Positions 34,658-42,061 of a DNA stretch of 64,000 bases are shown piece by piece (position 1 is the stretch's first letter; each line of letters starts with the position of its first letter). The translations under genes and the position numbers were made by a program. This DNA comes from an uncultured bacterium (GTDB taxonomy: Bacteria > Actinomycetota > Coriobacteriia > Coriobacteriales > Coriobacteriaceae): the NCBI GenBank assembly GCA_905214425.1, contig CAJMLY010000002.1:62001-126000 (forward strand). Direction: 5' to 3'. The notes under the pieces were generated by a model that worked only from the letters and a program-made list of their open reading frames with translations, made no database searches and was not told the origin of the DNA.

Positions 34658-37375
34658 ATGGATACTGTCAGCAATTACACCGAAACGCTCGAAAAGACCG
34701 TTCGCGACCTTCTCGAGCGCCAGGATGATCTGATTAGGACTGCCTTTACCGACCAGCTTACCGGGCTTGGCAACCGCGGCGGCTTTGCCCGTTCCCTCGA
34801 GGAGCTCTGGGAGCAGGACACCCCCGTTACCATGGCGTACATCGATATCGACAATCTCAAGCACTGCAACGACGTCTTTGGCCATGACGAGGGCAACCGC
34901 TATATTTTGCAGGTAAGCCTCTATCTCAAGCTGTATATGAAAGTGGACGAAGCGGCGTTTCGCATAGGCGGCGACGAGTTTGCCATCCTATCTACGATTG
35001 CGACCGAGGACGACCTCGCCGAACGTCTGGAACACTGCCGAACGGTCCTGCTCAAAAACAACGATTCCGAGATGCCCCGCTCGTTTAGCTATGGAGTGTC
35101 GTATGCCGACCCCGCCCTGGGCGAAGCCCCCAATCGCATGACGCTCGATGCCGACCATCGCATGTACGACTACAAGCTACGTCATGCCATGCACCTTGAT
35201 CGACGCAATATCACGCAAGTCCACGCCGACGACTTCGAAATAAGCGATCGCATTTTCGACGCCTTTTCGATGCTCAACGAGGGCCGCTATTTCTTTATCG
35301 AGAACTTGGACAAACATCGCACCCTTTGGTCACAAGGCGCCTTGCGCGATCTTGGCCTTCCCTCGGAGCACATAGACAACTGTCGCGATTACTGGAAAAC
35401 GCGCGTGCATCCCGATGACCTTGAGGCCTACATCAACGACATCGACCAGGTCTATAACGGCACCAAGCACCGTCGCGTCATGCAGTATCGTGTGCGCAAT
35501 GCCGTCGGCGACTACGTCCTCTGCCGTGCTCGCGGGTTTCGCATCGACGGCGACGAAAATGTCCCCTCGCTCTATGTCGGCGAGCTCGTCAACCACTCAC
35601 TTGCCGAAACCGTCGACGCCGCCACAGGCCTCGGAACCCAGCGCATGTTGGTCAATGCCATCGACGCCTGTCGTTGCGACCGTTGCGAGACGGGCCTTAT
35701 AGCGGTGCGCGTTCGTGGCACGACAAAGCTCAACGAGCTCTACGGAGCCGAGGCTGTCGACAACATGCTCGCCGAATACGCAGGCCGCATGCTGTCGATC
35801 ACCCGCGGCAGGAGCAGGGTCTACCGTTCACGTAGTGTCCAGTTCGTCGTGCTCAGCAATGACCTGGACCACGAGGCATTCGAGCAACTGACCCGCCACC
35901 TTAAAGAGGCCGTTTTCGCTCCTGTGCAAATCGCAGGCGACACCATTGCTCCCGTCTGTCTTGTCGTCCCGACCTTTTACGAACGCCTGGACTCCCAAGC
36001 ATCGACTGTTTTGGGCGAACTCGATCGTCGCCTTCGCACGGCCGGCGGACTTGTTCCCAACGACAGTCTGCCCATACCCGAGATGGAACGCAAAGACGCC
36101 GTCGCCGAGCACCTCGACATGCTCACAGGCCTCTACCGCCCCAGCGAGTTTATGCGCCGTGCCAATGCCTTCATCAAGGCAAGGCGCGACGGCGCTTGGT
36201 GTATCGCCACCGTCGACATGGGCCACATGCGCCTATTTAACGAATGGTATGGACAGGCCGAAGGCGACCGTATGCTTGCCGATGTGGGCACGGTGCTCAA
36301 GGATATCGAGAACGCCAACATGGGTGTCGCGGGATACTGGGGACAAGACGACTTTTGTCTGCTCATACCCTTTGAGCACGATTTCGTTCACCGTGTCTAT
36401 GCGCGCGTGCGCGAGGCTGTAGCCAAGCACAACGACGGCGTAGGTTTTTGGCCGTCCATGGGCGTTTACCCCATCGACTCCAATGAGGAGATCACCATCG
36501 ATGCGCAGGCGAAGGCCATGTTTACCAATCGACGCGCAAAAAACGACTTTAAGGAGCGCATTGCCATTTTCTGCCCCGCGGAGTACGAGCGCGAAGTCGC
36601 GTTCCACCGCACGCTGACCGAATTCCAGTACGCACTCTCAGATGGTCGTATTACCTACCACTTGCAGCCCCAGGTCGATATGGAAACCGGTGAGATTATT
36701 GGCGCCGAAGCACTCACCCGCTGGATTGACAAGGACGGCTCTCTCATTTCGCCCGCAACGTTTATCCCCGCACTCGAGGAAAGCGGCTTTGTGGTGACGC
36801 TCGACAAGTACATTTGGCAGGGTGTCGCCTCGTGGCTGCGCAAGCGCATCGATCGAGGACTTCGTGTGGTTCCGGTTTCGCTTAATGTGTCGCGCGTGGA
36901 TATCCTTGCCTGCGACGTTGCCGAACATATGGGGGCGCTTGCCGCCCAATACAACCTACCGCCCGAGCTCATGCGTATCGAGATCACCGAGACGGCTTAT
37001 ACGGGAGAGTCCGAGGCCGTGGACAAACTGACGGCCGACCTGCACACCCGCGGCTTCTCGACCTATATGGACGATTTTGGCACCGGTCAGTCCACGCTCG
37101 CGATGCTCAAGAACGTCAACGTCGACGTCATCAAGCTCGACCGCGCCTTTGTACCCACCGACCGCGATCAAGGCCGCAGCACGCAAATCATTTCATCGAT
37201 GCTCGAAATGGCGCAGTCGCTCCATCTGCCCGTCGAGGTCGAAGGCGTCGAGACAAATGAGCAGGCGAACATGCTACGACAAATGGGCGCCCGCTACGCT
37301 CAGGGCTTCCTCTACTACCGCCCCATGCCGGCGAAGGATTTTGAGGCATTGCTCGATGGTGGCAATAACAACTGA
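34658..37375 (+). CDS. GGDEF-PAS-GGDEF-like-GGDEF-like-EAL protein
   Basis: A 905-residue c-di-GMP enzyme without predicted membrane segments. A complete diguanylate cyclase domain is at about 25-185, with RIGGDEFAIL (GGDEF at 104-108). A PAS_3-type sensor follows at about 205-320 (RVHPDDLEAYI). Two degenerate GGDEF copies follow; their active-site loops read SRSVQFVVL and WGQDDFCLL. An EAL phosphodiesterase ends the protein, with EALTRW, LNVSR, EITET, DDFGTG, KLDR and EGVET all present. It could both make and degrade c-di-GMP. The ATG lacks a clear ribosome binding site. Its N-terminal half is paralogous to the next gene, suggesting tandem duplication. Confidence 0.9.
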   Translation: MDTVSNYTETLEKTVRDLLERQDDLIRTAFTDQLTGLGNRGGFARSLEELWEQDTPVTMAYIDIDNLKHCNDVFGHDEGNRYILQVSLYLKLYMKVDEAAFRIGGDEFAILSTIATEDDLAERLEHCRTVLLKNNDSEMPRSFSYGVSYADPALGEAPNRMTLDADHRMYDYKLRHAMHLDRRNITQVHADDFEISDRIFDAFSMLNEGRYFFIENLDKHRTLWSQGALRDLGLPSEHIDNCRDYWKTRVHPDDLEAYINDIDQVYNGTKHRRVMQYRVRNAVGDYVLCRARGFRIDGDENVPSLYVGELVNHSLAETVDAATGLGTQRMLVNAIDACRCDRCETGLIAVRVRGTTKLNELYGAEAVDNMLAEYAGRMLSITRGRSRVYRSRSVQFVVLSNDLDHEAFEQLTRHLKEAVFAPVQIAGDTIAPVCLVVPTFYERLDSQASTVLGELDRRLRTAGGLVPNDSLPIPEMERKDAVAEHLDMLTGLYRPSEFMRRANAFIKARRDGAWCIATVDMGHMRLFNEWYGQAEGDRMLADVGTVLKDIENANMGVAGYWGQDDFCLLIPFEHDFVHRVYARVREAVAKHNDGVGFWPSMGVYPIDSNEEITIDAQAKAMFTNRRAKNDFKERIAIFCPAEYEREVAFHRTLTEFQYALSDGRITYHLQPQVDMETGEIIGAEALTRWIDKDGSLISPATFIPALEESGFVVTLDKYIWQGVASWLRKRIDRGLRVVPVSLNVSRVDILACDVAEHMGALAAQYNLPPELMRIEITETAYTGESEAVDKLTADLHTRGFSTYMDDFGTGQSTLAMLKNVNVDVIKLDRAFVPTDRDQGRSTQIISSMLEMAQSLHLPVEVEGVETNEQANMLRQMGARYAQGFLYYRPMPAKDFEALLDGGNNN

Positions 37376-37433
37376 TGCGCTCGCGCGCAAAACGCCACCG
37401 CCGAAGGAAGCATTTGTCCCCATTGGCTAACTT

Positions 37434-37464
37434 ATATCCCCAATTCAAACCGAATTGGGGATAT
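37434..37464. repeat. Perfect 13-bp inverted repeat between the GGDEF genes
   Basis: ATATCCCCAATTC and GAATTGGGGATAT are perfect complements around a 5-base loop, 38 bases before the second GGDEF gene. No T-run follows. It may be a terminator-like hairpin, an operator, or a member of the palindrome families. Confidence 0.6.
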
Positions 37465-37502
37465 GATACGGAGCATCCTGTCACCCAAGGAGGTTATCCA
37501 TC

Positions 37503-39032
37503 ATGAACGAGTCGTATCGCCTGGGCGAGCAATCAATCATTGCCCATCTTCAGCGACTCGCGAATGGCATCTCGACCGCCGAACTCGATGTTGCCGCGCT
37601 GCCTGCTGAGCTACGCGCCGTTGGTGAGCAACTGCAAAAGACGCATGCCATCCTGCAACAAGAGCGCCAGCTGCTTGAGCGCAACGCCTATATCGACCCG
37701 CTCACCAACTTGGGCAACCGCAGCGGACTCGACCGTCACGTCGAGCAACTCTGGCGCAAAGGCGACCCCTTCACCTGCGCCTATATTGACATCGACCATC
37801 TCAAGCATTGCAATGATAGGTTTGGCCACGCCGAAGGCAATCGCTATATTCTGAACATCTGCCGCACGCTCTCCGAAACCATGGAGCACGATGAGATGCT
37901 GTTCCGTATCGGTGGAGACGAGTTTGTGCTTATCTCGCTCTCCGCAAACGAGACTGAACTCGAGCAGCGCTTGGAGCAGGTACGTGCCGGGCTGATCGAG
38001 GCGAGCTCAGATGGCAAGGCGCCCATGATCGCCAGCTTTAGCTTTGGCTGCTCGCGCGTCGATCCACTTGCCGGCGACACGCGTCGCCAGATGACGATGG
38101 ATGCCGATCGCAAGATGTATCGCTATAAGCTTATGCATCGTGTACAGCAACCGGAAAACAATGACGCGCCGCAACGCCCAATCGTCGATCAACTTCCGTG
38201 CAACGACCGGGTGTTCCAGGCGATCTCCATGAGCTCCGAGACGCGCTATCCGTTCATCCTTAACCTCGATACGGGAGAATCGCAATGGTCGGTTAACGCC
38301 GTGCGCGATTTTGACCTGCCTTCCCAGCACCCTTTTAACTCACTCGACATGTGGCTCGCCCGCGTTCATCCCGAGGACCGCGACAACGTACGCGCCGAGC
38401 TCGACATGGTGATAAACGGCACGTGGCACTTCCACTACATGCAGTATCGCGTAATGGATGCCACCGGAAAATACGCGCTTTGCGACTGCACGGGCTACCG
38501 CTTGGACGGCACCGATACCGAGCCCAGCATGTATGTGGGCATTATCGTCAACCGAAGCCTAGCGGATACGACCGACTCGGTAACGGGCCTGGGCGATGTC
38601 CACGCGCTGGTCAACGCTATTGGAGAGATGCGCCGCGTGCCGCACGAGGCAGGCTTTATTGCCATTAAGGTCGACGATATCGCCGAGGTCAATGCCCGCT
38701 TTGGATTCGATGCAGGCGACCGCGTGCTCGCCGAAAGCGCCGCCTGCCTCATGGATTGTTCGCGCGGCAAGGGCCGCCTGTTCCGCTCGACGGGGCCGAT
38801 GTTCGTGGCGCTTTTCGACGACTTTGATCCCGAAGAGACCGACGCGATCGCAGACGAAATCGAGCGGTTCCTGGGTTCCCCCGTGCTCATCGGCCCGCTT
38901 GAATATCAGCCGCCCATTCGCGTGGCCACGCTTCATCTGGACGCTGTCGATCGACAGCCCGTTTCCATTTTGAACGAGCTCAAAGCGCTGCTTGAAGAGG
39001 CGCCGCAAGTACCAGGCACCAAGCTGGACTAA
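37503..39032 (+). CDS. GGDEF-PAS-GGDEF-like diguanylate cyclase
   Basis: The 509-residue protein repeats the first 60 percent of the upstream gene: a short helical N-terminus, an intact GGDEF domain (YIDPLTNLGNRSGLDRHV, then RIGGDEFVLI), a PAS_3-like domain (RVHPEDRDNV), and a degenerate GGDEF (FRSTGPMFVALF) at the end. It has no EAL domain. It therefore probably only makes c-di-GMP, under control of a signal sensed by PAS. AAGGAGG lies eight bases before the ATG. It ends at a strong hairpin. Confidence 0.9.
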   Translation: MNESYRLGEQSIIAHLQRLANGISTAELDVAALPAELRAVGEQLQKTHAILQQERQLLERNAYIDPLTNLGNRSGLDRHVEQLWRKGDPFTCAYIDIDHLKHCNDRFGHAEGNRYILNICRTLSETMEHDEMLFRIGGDEFVLISLSANETELEQRLEQVRAGLIEASSDGKAPMIASFSFGCSRVDPLAGDTRRQMTMDADRKMYRYKLMHRVQQPENNDAPQRPIVDQLPCNDRVFQAISMSSETRYPFILNLDTGESQWSVNAVRDFDLPSQHPFNSLDMWLARVHPEDRDNVRAELDMVINGTWHFHYMQYRVMDATGKYALCDCTGYRLDGTDTEPSMYVGIIVNRSLADTTDSVTGLGDVHALVNAIGEMRRVPHEAGFIAIKVDDIAEVNARFGFDAGDRVLAESAACLMDCSRGKGRLFRSTGPMFVALFDDFDPEETDAIADEIERFLGSPVLIGPLEYQPPIRVATLHLDAVDRQPVSILNELKALLEEAPQVPGTKLD

Positions 39033-39035
39033 CGT

Positions 39036-39082
39036 CGTGGGGCGCGATGTGAAACACAAGCCGTTTCACATCGCGCCCCACG
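39036..39082 (+). terminator. Hairpin terminator after the second GGDEF gene
   Basis: CGTGGGGCGCGATGTGAAAC pairs with GTTTCACATCGCGCCCCACG, a 20-bp perfect stem with a 7-base loop, four bases after the stop codon. The tail is not T-rich, so it may act as a stable 3' end or be a repeat element. Confidence 0.7.
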
Positions 39083-39143
39083 CCATCTACCCTCTCGTGC
39101 GATAATCCTCCGCAGAAGTCACCGACAGCAGAGGGAGTTTGTG

Positions 39144-39767
39144 ATGAAGGTTCTTTTGGTCAATGGCAGTCCCAAGGCAAACGGCAACACCGCCCGCGCA
39201 CTCGCCGAGGTCGGCGAGCAGCTCAATACCGAAGGCATTGATACCGAGGTGTTTCAGCTGGGCGCCAAGCCCATTCGCGACTGCATCGGCTGCGGTCAGT
39301 GCGGCAAACTTGGCGGTCGCTGTACCTTTGACGACGACGTGGTGAACGAGCTCATCGCTGCCGCCGAGCAGGCCGACGGTTTTGTCTTTGGCTCGCCCGT
39401 CTACTACGCGCACCCCAGCGGCCGCATCCTTTCGGCCCTCGATCGCGCCTTCTATGCAGGCGGGCATGCCTTTGAGCACAAACCCGGCGCCGCAGTCGCC
39501 GTCGCCCGTCGCGGCGGCACGTCGACCACCTTCGATGTGCTCAACAAGTACTTCACCATTAAGCAAATGCCCGTGGTTGCCTCCACCTACTGGAACAACG
39601 TGTTTGGCCGCGTGCCCGGCGACGCCGATGGGGATGCCGAGGGCCTTGCCACCATGCGAAACATCGGCAAAAACATGGCCTGGCTCCTGCGCTGCATCGA
39701 GGCAGGACAGGCCGCCGGTATCAACGCACCCGAGGCAGATCGCGCAACGACCAACTTCATCAGGTAG
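39144..39767 (+). CDS. Flavodoxin-like NAD(P)H-dependent FMN reductase
   Basis: The 207-residue protein has a flavodoxin fold with the FMN-phosphate loop LLVNGSPKANGNT at the start and a Cys cluster CIGCGQCGKLGGRC near residue 51, as in iron-sulphur flavoproteins and related reductases. FGSPVYYAHPSG is the second FMN loop. It may reduce quinones, nitro compounds or iron. The ATG at 39144 follows GAGGGAG by six bases; the GTG just before is less well placed. The ArsC-like gene follows after eleven bases in the same operon. Confidence 0.88.
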   Translation: MKVLLVNGSPKANGNTARALAEVGEQLNTEGIDTEVFQLGAKPIRDCIGCGQCGKLGGRCTFDDDVVNELIAAAEQADGFVFGSPVYYAHPSGRILSALDRAFYAGGHAFEHKPGAAVAVARRGGTSTTFDVLNKYFTIKQMPVVASTYWNNVFGRVPGDADGDAEGLATMRNIGKNMAWLLRCIEAGQAAGINAPEADRATTNFIR

Positions 39768-39778
39768 AACGGCGGAGC

Positions 39779-40120
39779 ATGAATATCCAGATTTTTGGCA
39801 CCAAAAAGTCCTTCGATACCAAGAAGGCCCAGCGTTATTTTAAGGAGCGCCGCATTAAGGTGCAGTTTATTGACCTTAAGGAAAAGGAGATGAGCAAAGG
39901 CGAGCTCACGAGCGTGATGCAGGCGGTCGGCGGCATCGACAAGCTGCTCAACCCCAAAGCCAAGGACGAGGAGACGCTCGCGCTCATCCAGCACCTCACC
40001 CCTAGCCAGCGCTTCGATAAACTGCTCGAGAATCAGCAGGTTCTAGCCGAGCCCATCGTGCGCAATGGCAAAAAGGCCACCGTCGGTTATTGCCCCGATG
40101 TGTGGGGAGCCTGGGAGTAG
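39779..40120 (+). CDS. ArsC/Spx-like protein lacking the catalytic Cys
   Basis: The 113-residue thioredoxin-fold protein belongs to the ArsC/YffB/Spx family. The first motif is IFGTKKSFDTKKA where active ArsC members have Cys at the position of the Ser (GTxxCxxxKKA). The later parts (LTPSQRFDKLLENQQVLAEP ... RNGKKATVGY) match the family. With no cysteine it is not a classical arsenate reductase; it could be a binding or regulatory protein. It is the second gene after the FMN reductase. Confidence 0.8.
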   Translation: MNIQIFGTKKSFDTKKAQRYFKERRIKVQFIDLKEKEMSKGELTSVMQAVGGIDKLLNPKAKDEETLALIQHLTPSQRFDKLLENQQVLAEPIVRNGKKATVGYCPDVWGAWE

Positions 40121-40206
40121 CCTGTGTTATTTGCCGGCGCGTGGGTATAAGAGCAGGCGTTTGGCATAAGATTTAACTGTAAGCCATGTCTAACAAAGGA
40201 GGGCAC

Positions 40207-41337
40207 ATGCCCAACAAACCCGTGAAGATCATCATGCTTACCGGATACCTCGGTGCCGGCAAGACCACGCTGCTCAACCACATCCTCGCTAACGACGGCG
40301 GCATCCGCGCCGCCGTGATCGTCAACGATATCGGCGAGATCAACGTCGACGCCAGCCTTATCGCCGACGGCGGCCTTTCCGAGACCGACGACCTCATCCC
40401 GCTCACCAACGGCTGCATCTGCTGCACGCTTTCGGACGACCTTGCCAACCAGCTGCAGGGCATCGCCGATTCGGGCAACTTCGACTACATCATCATCGAG
40501 GCCTCGGGTATTTGCGAGCCCATCCCCATCGCCTACACCATCTCGAGCTTCTGCGACGAGGCCAAGGTGGGCGGCGAGCCCAAGCTCGCGCTCGACAACA
40601 TCGTGGCCGTGGTCGACTGCGCCCGCATGTACGACGAGTTCAACGGCGGCCGTGATCTGCTGGCAGAGGATATCGACGAGGACGACATCGAGAGCCTGCT
40701 CATCCAGCAGATCGAGTTCTGCTCCACGCTGATCCTCAACAAGACCGATACCGTGACGCCCGAGCAGATCGCCGAGCTCAAGGCCATCGTGCGCAGTCTG
40801 CAGAAAGACGCCGTGATTGTCGAGGCCCAAAACGGAGAGGTCCCCATGGAGGAGCTACTCGACACCGACCGCTTCGACTTTATGCGCGCCTACAACTCCG
40901 CCGCCTGGATCGAGGCCATGGAGCATCCCGAGGAGCACGACGACCCCGAGGTGCTCGAGTACGACATCGAGACCTTTGTGTACTCGCGCCGCAAGCCGTT
41001 TGACCTGCAGAAGTTCACCAATTTTGTTGAGCAGGAGTGGCCCGACGAGGTCATCCGCGTCAAGGGTCCGCTGTGGCAGACCGGCGATCCGGACATGTGC
41101 TACATGTTTGAGCAGGCCGGCCACCAGATGCGCCTGATGGAGAACGGCCTGTTCGTTGACTCGGCGCCCGAGGGCGAGAAGCAGAAGATCATCGACGAGA
41201 ATCCCGAGATCATGCAGATTTGGGACGACGAGACGGGCGACCGCATGACGAGCCTGTGCATCATCGGCCGTCACATGGACAAGGATGCGCTCATCGCCTC
41301 CCTTGATGCCTGCCTGACCGACTGGCACCGCGCCTAG
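40207..41337 (+). CDS. COG0523 GTPase, CobW-like metal chaperone
   Basis: The 376-residue G3E GTPase shows the P-loop GYLGAGKTT, the metal-binding NGCICC motif, and LILNKTDTV (guanine specificity). The C-terminal CobW_C domain follows at about 260-370 (FVYSRRKPFDLQKF). Such proteins insert zinc or other metals or act in cobalamin metabolism. The start MPNKPVK at 40207 follows GGAGG by four bases; an in-frame ATG 21 bases earlier is weaker. No zinc operator or B12 riboswitch is evident upstream. Confidence 0.92.
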   Translation: MPNKPVKIIMLTGYLGAGKTTLLNHILANDGGIRAAVIVNDIGEINVDASLIADGGLSETDDLIPLTNGCICCTLSDDLANQLQGIADSGNFDYIIIEASGICEPIPIAYTISSFCDEAKVGGEPKLALDNIVAVVDCARMYDEFNGGRDLLAEDIDEDDIESLLIQQIEFCSTLILNKTDTVTPEQIAELKAIVRSLQKDAVIVEAQNGEVPMEELLDTDRFDFMRAYNSAAWIEAMEHPEEHDDPEVLEYDIETFVYSRRKPFDLQKFTNFVEQEWPDEVIRVKGPLWQTGDPDMCYMFEQAGHQMRLMENGLFVDSAPEGEKQKIIDENPEIMQIWDDETGDRMTSLCIIGRHMDKDALIASLDACLTDWHRA

Positions 41338-41376
41338 GTTTATCCAAGCGGGTATTTTTCCGCCAACGTAACCGCC

Positions 41377-41412
41377 AAACCACCACGAAGGTGAACTTCG
41401 TGGTGGTTTTTC
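41377..41412 (+). terminator. Rho-independent terminator
   Basis: AACCACCACGAAG pairs with CTTCGTGGTGGTT and is followed by TTTTC, 39 bases after the COG0523 stop codon and just before trmL. The arms resemble the ACCACCAC palindrome at 4669. Confidence 0.9.
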
Positions 41413-41432
41413 GTTCTGAGCCAAGGAGATTC

Positions 41433-42032
41433 ATGTTCAATATCGTGCTGTATGCGCCCGAGATTCCAGCCAATACGGGCAATATCGGCCGTACCTGCGT
41501 GGTCACCGGCGCCCGCCTGCATCTGGTGGAGCCGCTGGGCTTTTCGCTCGACGACAAGACGGTACGTCGCGCCGGCCTGGGCTACTGGCAAAACTTGGAC
41601 GTGACGACCTATGCCGGCTGGGAGGATTTCCTTGCACGCAACGGTCTCTCCCCTGCCGACGAGCGCCTACATCTGCTGACCAAAAAGGCACGCCGCACCT
41701 ATGCGCAGAGTACCTACCACGACGGCGACTACTTGGTCTTTGGCAGCGAGAGCTCGGGCATTCCCGAGCCACTGCTCGCCGCGGCGCCCGAGCGCTGCGA
41801 GCGCATCCCTATGCTGCGCGATTGCGACTCGCTCGATAACGCCGAGGCTTGGGAAGCCCACGAGGAATCGCTCGGACATACCGAGGACAGCCACGAGGCT
41901 ATCCTTCAACAGGACATCTGCGGCAACTTCGTCAACCCGGACGACTACCGCATCAGCGCCCTCAACCTCTCCAACAGCGCCGCCATCGTCCTCTACGAAG
42001 CCCTGCGCCAAACAGGCTTTCCGGGAATGTGA
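41433..42032 (+). CDS. trmL: tRNA (cytidine(34)-2'-O)-methyltransferase TrmL
   Basis: The 199-residue SPOUT methyltransferase methylates the wobble base of tRNA-Leu. It shows NTGNIGRTC, LVEPLGFSLDD, YLVFGSESSGIP, and NLSNSAAIVLYEALRQTGF, the knotted SAM-binding end. An insert of about 35 residues (DSLDNAEAWEAHEESLGHTED) precedes the last motif and is longer than in the E. coli enzyme. The start is the ATG at 41433 after AAGGAG. Its stop codon TGA lies inside the palindrome 42025-42059. Confidence 0.9.
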   Translation: MFNIVLYAPEIPANTGNIGRTCVVTGARLHLVEPLGFSLDDKTVRRAGLGYWQNLDVTTYAGWEDFLARNGLSPADERLHLLTKKARRTYAQSTYHDGDYLVFGSESSGIPEPLLAAAPERCERIPMLRDCDSLDNAEAWEAHEESLGHTEDSHEAILQQDICGNFVNPDDYRISALNLSNSAAIVLYEALRQTGFPGM

Positions 42033-42059
42033 CAAAGGAACTGTCCCTTTGTCACATTC
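42025..42059. repeat. GGGAC-core palindrome, ATGTGAC arms
   Basis: GAATGTGACAAAGG and CCTTTGTCACATTC form 14-bp arms around AACTGTC-type centre. The trmL stop codon is within the left arm, and the uvrA-like gene on the other strand ends three bases after the right arm. Confidence 0.85.
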
Positions 42060-42061
42060 GG

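Noticed and set aside
39779..40120. Arsenate reductase function
   Set aside because: The catalytic Cys is replaced by Ser, so only family membership is claimed.
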